NCBI GenBank assembly: GCA_046342195.1
Contig: JBKDQE010000038.1
Span: 62,001-126,000, forward strand
Reading direction: 5' to 3'
DNA length: 64,000 bases
DNA from: CANHBY01 sp046342195
Lineage (GTDB): Bacteria > Pseudomonadota > Gammaproteobacteria > Burkholderiales > Burkholderiaceae_C
Shown here: one piece after another, positions 54,452 through 62,830 of the stretch
Layout: each line of letters opens with the position of its first letter
Position numbering within the stretch: position 1 is the first letter of the stretch
Position numbers and translations under genes: made by a program
Notes under the pieces: model-generated
What the model saw: only the letters and a program-made list of their open reading frames with translations
The model's database searches: none
What the model was told of the DNA's origin: nothing

Positions 54452-55434
54452 GACGAAAATAAGCGCTTCAAACCCAGCCATTGTTGAGACCAAAAACCTT
54501 GGCCATAATCGCGCCCGCCCTCATGAGGAAGTTGATCTCGGATGCCCGTGGGTTCGATTCGAGCGGTGAAATCAGCCGTGCGAAACAGAATATCCCAAAG
54601 CGGAAACAGCACGGCAAAATTGTGCCCCCCCAAGGTGCCACGGCCGCCCGATTCATGCCCCGCACCGATACTATGATGCCGCCGGTGGTAGCGGGGGCTG
54701 ACCAGGCATCGTTCCAACACCGGGCCAAACCAAACTTTGACATTTGCGTGCGAGAGGCTTTCGAGCAATGGAGTCAAGGCCATCAGGGCCAAAAATTGCC
54801 CCGGCGGAACACCGATCAGGCGTAAAACCACCACGATGATGCTGTCGGTGATCAGGTCGTCCAGGAGATGATTCCGGTTGTCGCTCCAGAGAGTCATTTG
54901 CCGCTGGCTGTGGTGCAAAGCGTGAAGCGCCCACCATCCATTAAAATGATGCTGCCCTCGGTGAATTCCGTAGTGAACCAGGTCCAAAATAAACAGATAA
55001 GCCAGAAAAGCCGCCCAAGGCGTATCGGTCACGCCTGGCCACCATGGGGCCATCACCTGGTCCAGGTGCCAAGAAGGAAGCCCCCAAAGGCGCCATTGCC
55101 CAAACAGGGCATCCCACAAGGGGCCGGTACTGAAAAAAAGAACCACACGAAACAAGCCGAGGGGATGAATCAGGGTATAAATAACATCGACCCGAACAGC
55201 GCGCTGATCGGTGATGGGCTCAACCGGGCGCCAACGCTCCAAGGCGTGCAGCAAGGTGCCCATGATAGTGAGTTGAATCAGGCCGATCAAAAACCAGCCG
55301 GTGGCATCGAATGCCAATTCAAGGAGGTTGCCAAAGCCCAGTTGAAAAAGCACCGGCTGAACCACCGATTCAAAAAGACCCTCCTGAGCCCCGGCGAAGG
55401 CCTCCATGATGAGTGACTGAAGACGGTCAATCAT
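54445..55434 (-). CDS. Sterol desaturase/fatty acid hydroxylase superfamily membrane protein
   Basis: 329 residues with about four hydrophobic helices. The di-iron histidine clusters HYGIHRGQHH, HALHHSQ and YHRRHHS are in place and SHANV lies between them. Members hydroxylate or desaturate lipids using oxygen; the substrate cannot be told. The ATG at 55434 overlaps the deacetylase gene by eight bases, so it is the third member of a coupled operon. Confidence 0.85.
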   Translation of the reverse strand: MIDRLQSLIMEAFAGAQEGLFESVVQPVLFQLGFGNLLELAFDATGWFLIGLIQLTIMGTLLHALERWRPVEPITDQRAVRVDVIYTLIHPLGLFRVVLFFSTGPLWDALFGQWRLWGLPSWHLDQVMAPWWPGVTDTPWAAFLAYLFILDLVHYGIHRGQHHFNGWWALHALHHSQRQMTLWSDNRNHLLDDLITDSIIVVVLRLIGVPPGQFLALMALTPLLESLSHANVKVWFGPVLERCLVSPRYHRRHHSIGAGHESGGRGTLGGHNFAVLFPLWDILFRTADFTARIEPTGIRDQLPHEGGRDYGQGFWSQQWLGLKRLFSSA

Positions 55435-56224
55435 GAAAAGCCGTTGTGTATTGGGGGTGCTGGCGCAGGGTGGCAAAACAGTAGCCTTTGGCTCGCAGCC
55501 CTTCAATCAGGGGCTCCAGAACCGCCGGGGCCCAAGGGTCTTGACGAGACCAAATACCCAAGTGCGCCACCAGAATGTCACCGGGGCGAATGTTGCGCAG
55601 GGCTTGCCGCAGCAGCTTGTCGTTCGGGTACTGATCGCTCGAAAGCTCATCACCGAGAAAACCGGCGGCAGCCCAAGCCACATGGCGGTAACCACACCTG
55701 GCCGCAGCACGCAAAAGGGCCGGCGAAACCTTGCCCCCCGGAGCCCGAAAAATACGCGCCATGGAACGGCCCGTCATGGTTTTGAAACGGCTATCAGCCC
55801 GATCCAGTTCAGCACAGTAGCGCTCTGCTGACCATTCCTGAGTCTGGCCACTTTGAGGGCCTTGGCTGATTTTGATGCGAAACCCTCTGGGGGTATCGGC
55901 CACCCAATAGGCATGATCATGGGTATGCGAGCCAAAAGCATGGCCCTCCAAGGCACGTTCCCGCCACCATGGGGCCCATTGATCGTCGAGGCTGCTGCCC
56001 CCGGAAAGGGTTTTTTCATTCGCCAAAAAGAAGGTGGCCTTGACTTTTTGACGGCTCAATACCTCGGCCACGAGCGGGGCAACACCCATGTGACCGGTGT
56101 CGAAAGTGAGGTAAATGGGTTGGGCGCAATCAGCCCAAACCGGACGCAGTGCGCCAACATGCCAAAGCACGAAAAAGCTCAGCAGTGGGCTGGCCAGCCG
56201 GCGCAACTTATTGACGGGGGGCAT
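55427..56224 (-). CDS. Secreted polysaccharide deacetylase (NodB-type)
   Basis: 265 residues. A signal peptide at about 1-31 (LLSFFVLWHVGALRPVWA) is followed by a carbohydrate esterase 4 fold: YLTFDTGHMG (catalytic Asp, where TFDDG is usual), zinc His pair SHTHDHAYW, RAPGGK, and DILVAHLGI. It would remove acetyl groups from an N-acetylated glycan such as peptidoglycan or an exopolysaccharide. The gene overlaps the preceding beta-propeller gene by 17 bases and the following hydroxylase-type gene by eight. Confidence 0.87.
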   Translation of the reverse strand: MPPVNKLRRLASPLLSFFVLWHVGALRPVWADCAQPIYLTFDTGHMGVAPLVAEVLSRQKVKATFFLANEKTLSGGSSLDDQWAPWWRERALEGHAFGSHTHDHAYWVADTPRGFRIKISQGPQSGQTQEWSAERYCAELDRADSRFKTMTGRSMARIFRAPGGKVSPALLRAAARCGYRHVAWAAAGFLGDELSSDQYPNDKLLRQALRNIRPGDILVAHLGIWSRQDPWAPAVLEPLIEGLRAKGYCFATLRQHPQYTTAFHD

Positions 56225-57215
56225 GGTCGAGCGTCCAGACTCCGTGAGGTGAGCGACCGACAGCCACCTGTTGAGTCACTTGCTTTTTTTCCATGTCAAT
56301 CAAAGTCAGTTTACGCGCCCAGCGCGACGTAACAAGAATGGTTTTACCATCGGAGAGCACTTCCATACAGTCAGGGCCGCCGGGGGCCGGATAGGTGTCA
56401 ACCACAGACATTGTTTGAGTATCAATGCGGCTGATGGTGTTGGCAGCCCGGTTGCTGACCAGAACATGCCGCTTATCTCCAACCGCCCTGAACGCATGGG
56501 CCCCATCCCCGGTCAAGAGGCGCTTCACCAACACCGGCTGGGCTTGCGCAACATCGTACACCTCAACGTACTTGTCACCGGTCAGGGCAACCAGCAAATA
56601 GCGGTCACCGGGTGTCAAAAAAACGTCTGCGGGCATTTTTCCGACAGGAATTGTCCAGCGGGGTTTTTGAGTGGCCAGTTCAATGGAAATGAGTTGATTG
56701 CTATCCTGGAGGGACGCAAACAAGACTTTGCTCTTGCTGTCAATTGCCAGATAGCTGGGTGTTCGAGACGCCGGGACTCGACCAAGCAACTGAACCGGCT
56801 CGGCCGAATTCGAAGGCTGCCAGCGATAAATCGAAAGATGATTCAGCCGGTTGGCGGCTGTCACCAAATACGTCATGTCAGGCGACAGACGGAGGTGGTA
56901 GGGGTCTGGTATGCCCGTGAGGGTGCGAAGAACGTCGCCCGTTGCCGGGTCCATCATGGTTAAAGAGTCTCCCAGTGCGTTGGCCACGAGTAGGGTCTTT
57001 TCATTGGGGGCCAAATAAAGGTGGTGTGGCTCTTTGCCTGTAGAAACGCGCTTGATTTCACGCCAAGTGACGGGGTCAATCACGCTGACCGTGGCATCCA
57101 GGGAATTCAAAACAATCACAGGCCGCGCCGGCGAGGCGGCCAAGGCCGCCCCACAAAAGAAGCTGGAAGCTGCCCCCCACAATACAAAAAGAATGGAATA
57201 AATTGAAAAACGCAT
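56208..57215 (-). CDS. Secreted YVTN-type beta-propeller protein
   Basis: 335 residues. The signal peptide ends at about residue 27 (CGAALAAS). Six to seven YVTN/NHL-like blades follow, for example VIVLNSLDATVSVIDPVTW, TLLVANALGDSLTMMDPAT and VLVSNRAANTISRIDTQT. The protein has no catalytic motif and is probably a periplasmic scaffold or sensor. It is the first gene of the operon with the deacetylase and hydroxylase-type genes. An AGGTAGG ribosome site and an exact palindrome precede it. Confidence 0.85.
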   Translation of the reverse strand: MRFSIYSILFVLWGAASSFFCGAALAASPARPVIVLNSLDATVSVIDPVTWREIKRVSTGKEPHHLYLAPNEKTLLVANALGDSLTMMDPATGDVLRTLTGIPDPYHLRLSPDMTYLVTAANRLNHLSIYRWQPSNSAEPVQLLGRVPASRTPSYLAIDSKSKVLFASLQDSNQLISIELATQKPRWTIPVGKMPADVFLTPGDRYLLVALTGDKYVEVYDVAQAQPVLVKRLLTGDGAHAFRAVGDKRHVLVSNRAANTISRIDTQTMSVVDTYPAPGGPDCMEVLSDGKTILVTSRWARKLTLIDMEKKQVTQQVAVGRSPHGVWTLDHAPRQ

Positions 57216-57226
57216 ACGAGCCTACC

Positions 57227-57250
57227 TGCACAATAAGCCCCTATTGTGCA
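57227..57250. promoter_or_regulatory. Palindrome upstream of the beta-propeller operon, candidate operator or leader hairpin
   Basis: TGCACAATA at 57227-57235 and TATTGTGCA at 57242-57250 are exactly complementary around a six-base spacer, directly upstream of the ribosome site. There is no T tract. A dimeric repressor site or an RNA hairpin controlling initiation are the simplest readings. Confidence 0.55.
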
Positions 57251-57291
57251 AGCGATCAAGGAAGCTGTGCAAACCCTGAATCTCGGACGAC

Positions 57292-57341
57292 AAAAAAGAG
57301 AGGCCAGATCAATCCAGCCAGCAAACAGTCAGTCTGGCCTC
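57292..57341 (-). terminator. Intrinsic terminator after the ABC ATPase gene
   Basis: On the minus strand GAGGCCAGA (57341-57333) pairs with TCTGGCCTC (57308-57300) and is followed by TCTTTTTTG. It overlaps the ATPase stop codon and ends that transcript before the beta-propeller operon, which must have its own promoter in the remaining 70 bases. Confidence 0.8.
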
Positions 57342-58014
57342 AATGCTCTTTCAAACAACCCGACTCCATGTGCAACTGCCTCTCGCAGCCCGCGGCAATG
57401 GCAGGGTCGTGGGTAACCAGCACCAAAGTGGTTCCGACTTCGCGGTTCAATTCGAACATCAGGCTCATCACCCGGGACCCTGTAGCAAAATCGAGGCTGC
57501 CAGTGGGTTCATCAGCCAGCAGCACCGCCGGACGAACCACAAAAGCCCGGGCCAGGGCCACACGTTGCTGTTCCCCGCCCGAAAGCAGTTTGGGGGTGTG
57601 TTGCAATCGATGCGACAACCCCACTCTTGCCAGCATGTCAGTGGCCTGAGCCCGTGCGTCGGTACGCCCTTGGAGCTCCAGCGGCAACATCACATTCTCC
57701 AGGGCCGTCAGGTTGGCCAGCAACTGAAAATTTTGAAACACGAAGCCAAGCAACTCCCCCCGGCGTGCTGCACGCTGGTCTTCGTCGAGCGAAAAAAGGT
57801 CCACGCCTGCCACATGAACCGAGCCACGGGTTGGCGTATCCAAACCTGCCATGATGGCCAGCAAGGTACTTTTTCCTGAACCGGAGGCTCCCACAATCGC
57901 CGCAGAATCGCGGGCTTGTAAGTTGAAGTTGATGTCGTGCAAAATGGTCAGCACACCATCGGCGTCCTGGACTTGTTTGGTGATGTGTTGAACTTGGATC
58001 AGGGGGTGGTTCAT
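57340..58014 (-). CDS. ybbA: ABC transporter ATP-binding protein, YbbA/LolD-like
   Basis: 224 residues. Walker A GASGSGKSTLLA, Q-loop FVFQNFQLL, signature LLSGGEQQRVALARAF, Walker B PAVLLADEPTGSLD and the switch His in LVTHDP are complete. It belongs to the MacB/LolD/YbbA class that works with FtsX-like permeases. No permease is adjacent, whereas E. coli ybbA is followed by ybbP. It is divergent from tesA, as in E. coli. Confidence 0.9.
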   Translation of the reverse strand: MNHPLIQVQHITKQVQDADGVLTILHDINFNLQARDSAAIVGASGSGKSTLLAIMAGLDTPTRGSVHVAGVDLFSLDEDQRAARRGELLGFVFQNFQLLANLTALENVMLPLELQGRTDARAQATDMLARVGLSHRLQHTPKLLSGGEQQRVALARAFVVRPAVLLADEPTGSLDFATGSRVMSLMFELNREVGTTLVLVTHDPAIAAGCERQLHMESGCLKEH

Positions 58015-58690
58015 GGTAATGGCTCAACGAAAACTTAACCGGCGGCAAATGGCAATTCAATTGACCGCTTTGTGTACAACATGGTACGCCCTGGCCCGGC
58101 CCAAGCCGGCCAATGCGCGAGAAACCCTGAAACCAGAACAGCGCATACTCATACTGGGCGACAGCATGTCGTCAGAGTATGGCCTCAAACGAGGCACTGG
58201 CTGGGTTCAGCTCTTGATAAAAAAGCTCAACCAGGCTCCGCGCGCAACTCAGGTGATCAATGCCAGCGTCAGTGGTGAAACCACCGCAGGCGGGCGATCC
58301 CGGCTTTCAGCCCTGCTCCAACAGCATCAACCCACCCACTTGGTGCTCGAACTGGGGGGCAACGATGCCCTACGCGGGCTGTCGCTCGACATGACCCAAG
58401 CCAACTTGCGCGCCATGGCGCAATCGGCCAAAGCAGCTGGGGCCAAAGTGGTTTTGGTTGGCATTCAAATTCCGCCAAACTATGGCCGCGCCTACAGCGA
58501 AGGCTTTGCACAACTGTTCGGCAAAGTGGCCAAAGCCGAAAACTTGCCACTGGTGCCCTTTTTATTAAAAGATGTGGCCGACAGCCCCGAGGCCAGGGAA
58601 TTTTTTCAAGCCGATAACATCCACCCCAATGAACGCGCTCAGCCGCAAATATTGAATAATATCTGGGCGGTTCTGAAAGAAATGTTGTAA
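58013..58690 (+). CDS. tesA: TesA-like SGNH-hydrolase (acyl-CoA thioesterase I/lysophospholipase L1)
   Basis: 225 residues. A basic N-terminus plus short hydrophobic stretch ending ARPKPANA looks like a signal peptide, giving a periplasmic enzyme as in E. coli TesA. Hydrolase blocks are LILGDSMSSEYG (nucleophile Ser), ELGGNDALRG and DNIHPNE (catalytic Asp-His). Its ATG at 58013 overlaps the ATG of the divergent ATPase gene; a second ATG at 58019 is also possible. Confidence 0.92.
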   Translation: MVMAQRKLNRRQMAIQLTALCTTWYALARPKPANARETLKPEQRILILGDSMSSEYGLKRGTGWVQLLIKKLNQAPRATQVINASVSGETTAGGRSRLSALLQQHQPTHLVLELGGNDALRGLSLDMTQANLRAMAQSAKAAGAKVVLVGIQIPPNYGRAYSEGFAQLFGKVAKAENLPLVPFLLKDVADSPEAREFFQADNIHPNERAQPQILNNIWAVLKEML

Positions 58691-58783
58691 GTACCAGCCA
58701 TGCCGTTGGCGCACTCGCCCCCTGGTATCCTGTGCCGAACCCCAGGGTGGCTGGCTGACGCCACCGTCTGGATGGCATACTTA

Positions 58784-59146
58784 TCAGCGCAAAGTGGGTG
58801 GGCGCCAGAGAGAGAACTCCTCATAAGCCATCAAAGACCACACGCACATTAAAACCACCGCGGCTCCTGCGGCCAAGGCATTTCGCGTGGCGTTCAAATG
58901 GCTCGCAAAATCAAGCAACCAAGGCGATGCCACCAGCCACAACCCTGCAGCACAAGCGCTCCACTCTTCCCAAGCTTTGGGAACAAAAAGCGCCCCGAGA
59001 GTCAGTGCGATCAAGGCAAGGCCGACGATCACAAAGTTTGCTGTGATCGTTCCCTGATCCTGTAGGCCCATAGCCCAGGGTGAAATGAGCAACCACACCC
59101 CGATTAATAAATTGACCACATCCTGCCAATGCTTCAGTTTGTTCAT
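58784..59146 (-). CDS. Small SPW-repeat membrane protein
   Basis: About 120 residues with four hydrophobic helices in two repeats. Each has an SPW motif: NLLIGVWLLISPWAMG and AAGLWLVASPWLLD. This is the SPW family of unknown function. The ATG at 59146 is chosen because GGGAGA lies seven bases upstream. The gene stands alone. Confidence 0.85.
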   Translation of the reverse strand: MNKLKHWQDVVNLLIGVWLLISPWAMGLQDQGTITANFVIVGLALIALTLGALFVPKAWEEWSACAAGLWLVASPWLLDFASHLNATRNALAAGAAVVLMCVWSLMAYEEFSLWRPPTLR

Positions 59147-59358
59147 CTTCAATCTCCCTTGTCGATGAAACTGCCGGTTGAACTGCATTCCGGGTGGTTT
59201 GTCATTTCATGGGCAAAGACGAACGCCTCAACAGCAGCGCACGACACACTCAGCACCAGTCGCATGTACACCCCCCCCAGAGGCTCACCCTAGCTCCGGG
59301 GCTGCGATAACGCTTTGTGGAAAATCAAAAAATCATGTGGAACAATGGGTTGTCGAAT

Positions 59359-61218
59359 TTACAAGCGGCGTGTGTACATGGCCATGGTGACCTGATTGCG
59401 CAGGGTTTTCAGGCGCTGGAGAAGATGGTTGCTGATCTGAAGGCTATGAGGCATGGCCCGATCGGCATAGATCATTCCGGTGCCCAGACCGTCCCTGCTG
59501 AACGGTAAAATGAGAAAAGTAGGCGCGTTTACCTGGTTAAGGTACCAAGCCGGCAGGCGTCCGGCAATGGCTTGGTCAGATGAATCCACGACCAAGGTGT
59601 CTGCATGTTTGGCACACAGCAAGCCAAACAAATCCGTTGGGGGAGACATCGGAATATCGAACCACTGGCTGATCAAGGGCCCCCGATCTCCCATGCCTAT
59701 ACGACCCAACAGGTTCGAACTTCGTTCATCCTTCAAAGCAATAATCACCCGCTGGGCATGGAGAGAATCCATGAAAATTTTCGCAGTCAAGGTGAGAATT
59801 TCACTGAGGCTGGTATCGCCAACAACGCACTCACTGAGTTCATCAATGTGACGTGATAAAGAGGCTTCCGCCTGATCAGCCGACATCACTGCCTCTGACG
59901 CGATATCAGGCAGTTGGCTGTTCGCTGGACCCTTGATGGTCGAAGAAGCCCGAGTTGAGGCTTTGCCAGCAAGCCCTTCGGGTTGGGCCCCAAGCTGGGG
60001 CACAGCCACGGTGCCTTTGTTGGGGGTGCCTTGGCTGCCGGCTGTTTTTTTGAGTATGGGCACAGCCCCTGACTCGCTGGGACGCTGCAACACGGAGGTC
60101 AGCATGAAGGCTGCCGGGAGCGGTTCATTGCGCTTCATGGCTGATTGCAATTGAGAGAGATTTTTTTCCAGCAAAGGCGATAGCTTGGCCAAATTCATGA
60201 CCTGGGCCATCTGGCTCCATTGGGCATCAACCCGTTCGAGCATATTGGCAAAATCCTCGGGGCTCTCACCATAGATTTTGCTCCAGCGGTTCTGGAAGCT
60301 GGCAAATTCGCATTCCCGGTCTTCGGGATGTGTTTCGGCCAACAGCACGGCCAGGTGATTCGACAAAGAGCAAGCCACCCGAACATATTCTTCAGTGCTG
60401 AAGTCTTGTTCGAGGTTGTCTGGCAGGTAGGGCCGCAGGGCGATTTGCAGTTTGTCTGGCCAACCCCACAAACGGGCCACTTCACAACTCAAGTCATCGA
60501 ACGACAAATACAGAATTGATTTGGCATGACGGTTATCGTAAAGAACTTGCAAAGCATGGCGGCCGTGAACTGCCAAATCTTCGGGTGAGCTGTGCTCAAG
60601 ATGCTGGCGTGTCATTGATTCAATCCGGGAGGCTTCTTCGGGAAAATGCATCCAGACTAACATGCGGCCCAAATTTTGGAACAGCGCGGTCAGGTAAGTG
60701 CTCTGTGCCAATCGATAAGAAGGGCAGATCTCATTGGCCAGAAGGCCCGCCATGAGCGCCCGCGAGAACTCTTGCTGAACCCGGCTTGCTGAAGGGCCCT
60801 TGGGCAGGTTGTCAAACAATTTCAGTGATGCCGCCAGCATACCCACAGACTGAAAGCCCATGAGGCTGATCGCACGTGACAGGTTGTCGATCGAGCCTCC
60901 ACCCACTGAACTATAAAACGCTGTATTGATCAACCTCAAAAGCTTATTCGAAAGAGCCACATCAGAGAGAATTTCCTCAGTGAACGCTTTCAGATGAGCA
61001 TTTTCAGCCCGAGCCAATTTTTGAATGGATCGGATCGAGTCCCGCAGTGAAGGAAAATCCGGGTTTTGCGACAATCGGGCCAAAAGCTTTTGAACATGTT
61101 CTTCCCTTCGGGCCGCTTCAGCTTGTTCAGCGGCATCCATCAAGGGCTCAGCCATGACCTCCCCGACTGATTCTGTAGCAAGCGCTCCGGCAGCGTTATT
61201 GACAAGGGTTTCAGTCAT
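59359..61218 (-). CDS. HDOD-domain signalling protein with C-terminal GAF-like domain
   Basis: About 619 residues. The HDOD domain spans about 55-260 (SIQKLARAENAHLKAF, LLRLINTAFYSSVGG, RAISLMGFQSVGMLA). A Ser/Pro/Ala-rich linker at about 385-435 leads to a GAF-like domain at about 450-615 (LSEILTLTAKIFMDSLHAQRVIIAL; APTFLILPFSRDG). HDOD proteins act in signalling, including pilus and flagellar control in Xanthomonas and others, but no catalytic HD pair is expected. The architecture suggests a ligand-sensing output protein. Its partner is unknown. Confidence 0.85.
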   Translation of the reverse strand: MTETLVNNAAGALATESVGEVMAEPLMDAAEQAEAARREEHVQKLLARLSQNPDFPSLRDSIRSIQKLARAENAHLKAFTEEILSDVALSNKLLRLINTAFYSSVGGGSIDNLSRAISLMGFQSVGMLAASLKLFDNLPKGPSASRVQQEFSRALMAGLLANEICPSYRLAQSTYLTALFQNLGRMLVWMHFPEEASRIESMTRQHLEHSSPEDLAVHGRHALQVLYDNRHAKSILYLSFDDLSCEVARLWGWPDKLQIALRPYLPDNLEQDFSTEEYVRVACSLSNHLAVLLAETHPEDRECEFASFQNRWSKIYGESPEDFANMLERVDAQWSQMAQVMNLAKLSPLLEKNLSQLQSAMKRNEPLPAAFMLTSVLQRPSESGAVPILKKTAGSQGTPNKGTVAVPQLGAQPEGLAGKASTRASSTIKGPANSQLPDIASEAVMSADQAEASLSRHIDELSECVVGDTSLSEILTLTAKIFMDSLHAQRVIIALKDERSSNLLGRIGMGDRGPLISQWFDIPMSPPTDLFGLLCAKHADTLVVDSSDQAIAGRLPAWYLNQVNAPTFLILPFSRDGLGTGMIYADRAMPHSLQISNHLLQRLKTLRNQVTMAMYTRRL

Positions 61219-61498
61219 GATGAAGATCAAAGGTAAAAAGCCCGAAGGAATCTACCGTGCAAAGGTGACACGGGCCAATTTGTATCGGCCATTCAGGGGC
61301 AAACTGTAATGACACGGGTTCAAAAAGCCGCGGTCCCTGGCCTCCTGGGAGCCTGGGAGCCTGTCAGGATGAGCGCGTCGAAAGTGAAAACAGCCTCGGT
61401 GAGCCCAGTTTTCATCACATAAAATATGAACACTTGTCGTCTGGCCTGAGACCCGTTCCAGGCGTCTCATTTCTCAACCGGCTGAAGATCACCTCACC

Positions 61499-62752
61499 AT
61501 GTACCAACACATCACCATTCCCGAGGGCGGCCAGAAAATCACGGTCAACCCTGATTTCTCGCTGAATGTTCCCAACAACCCGATCATTCCTTACATCGTG
61601 GGCGACGGCACGGGTGTTGACATCACCCCAGTCATGATCAAGGTCGTAGACGCTGCGGTGGCCAAAGCTTATGCCGGCACCAAAAAAATTCACTGGATGG
61701 AAATTTACGCCGGCGAAAAATCAACCCAGGTTTATGGCCCCGATGTGTGGTTACCGGCTGAAACCCTTGACGTGCTCAAAGACTATGTGGTTTCCATCAA
61801 GGGCCCTTTGACCACGCCTGTTGGGGGCGGCATCCGTTCGCTCAATGTAGCGTTGCGCCAAGAGCTGGATCTTTACGTCTGTCTGAGGCCCATTCAATAT
61901 TTCCAGGGTGTGCCTTCCCCGGTCAAAGAGCCCCACAAAACCCATATGGTGATTTTCCGCGAGAACTCGGAAGACATTTATGCGGGCATTGAGTTTGAAG
62001 CCGAAAGCGAGAAGGCCAAGAGGCTCATTCAAATTCTTCAGGATGAATTCGGCGTCAAAAAAATCCGCTTCCCTGCCACCTCGGGCATTGGTGTGAAGCC
62101 CGTGTCGAGGGAGGGCACAGAACGGCTCGTCCGCAAAGCCATTCAGTATGCCATTGACAATGACAAGCCCAGCGTAACCCTGGTTCATAAGGGCAACATC
62201 ATGAAATACACGGAGGGTGGCTTTCGTGATTGGGGCTATGCCTTGGCTCAGAAAGAGTTCGGAGCCCACCTGACGGATGGCGGGCCTTGGTGCCAATTCA
62301 AAAACCCCAAAACCGGACGCGACATCATCATCAAAGACTCCATCGCTGACGCTTTTTTGCAGCAAATTCTGCTGCGCCCGGCCGAGTACTCGGTGATTGC
62401 CACCCTCAACCTGAATGGCGATTACATCTCTGATGCGCTCGCCGCCCAAGTGGGCGGCATTGGTATTGCCCCCGGAGCCAATTTATCTGACTCGATTGCG
62501 ATGTTCGAGGCCACCCACGGCACAGCCCCTAAATACGCCGGAAAAGATTATGTCAACCCTGGCTCAGAAATTCTTTCGGCTGAAATGATGCTGCGCCATA
62601 TGGGCTGGACTCAGGCCGCTGACTTGATCATCAGCTCGATGGAAAAATCAATTTTGTCCAAAAAGGTCACTTATGACTTTGCGCGCCTGCTGGACGGCGC
62701 TACTCAGGTGTCTTGTTCCGGCTTCGGCCAAGTCATGATCGAAAACATGTGA
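61499..62752 (+). CDS. icd: Isocitrate dehydrogenase (NADP)
   Basis: 417 residues. The substrate site GGGIRSLNVALRQELDLY includes the Ser that is phosphorylated by AceK in E. coli. FRENSEDIYAGIEFEAES, VTLVHKGNIMKYTEGGF and IGIAPGANLSDSIAMFEATHGTAPKYAGK (cofactor site, in part) complete the family pattern. It catalyses oxidative decarboxylation in the TCA cycle. Regulation by phosphorylation is possible but AceK is not in the window. Confidence 0.97.
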   Translation: MYQHITIPEGGQKITVNPDFSLNVPNNPIIPYIVGDGTGVDITPVMIKVVDAAVAKAYAGTKKIHWMEIYAGEKSTQVYGPDVWLPAETLDVLKDYVVSIKGPLTTPVGGGIRSLNVALRQELDLYVCLRPIQYFQGVPSPVKEPHKTHMVIFRENSEDIYAGIEFEAESEKAKRLIQILQDEFGVKKIRFPATSGIGVKPVSREGTERLVRKAIQYAIDNDKPSVTLVHKGNIMKYTEGGFRDWGYALAQKEFGAHLTDGGPWCQFKNPKTGRDIIIKDSIADAFLQQILLRPAEYSVIATLNLNGDYISDALAAQVGGIGIAPGANLSDSIAMFEATHGTAPKYAGKDYVNPGSEILSAEMMLRHMGWTQAADLIISSMEKSILSKKVTYDFARLLDGATQVSCSGFGQVMIENM

Positions 62753-62830
62753 TTTTTACCGAAGGATGAAAGCCTTTGCGCGCCGTTTGAAAAAAGCCCT
62801 CCGAGCTTGACAGGCCCTGGGAGCCATTTT

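Noticed and set aside
61355..61375. Short direct repeat (GGGAGCCT twice) upstream of icd
   Set aside because: Too short and without any supporting motif; probably chance or minor slippage.
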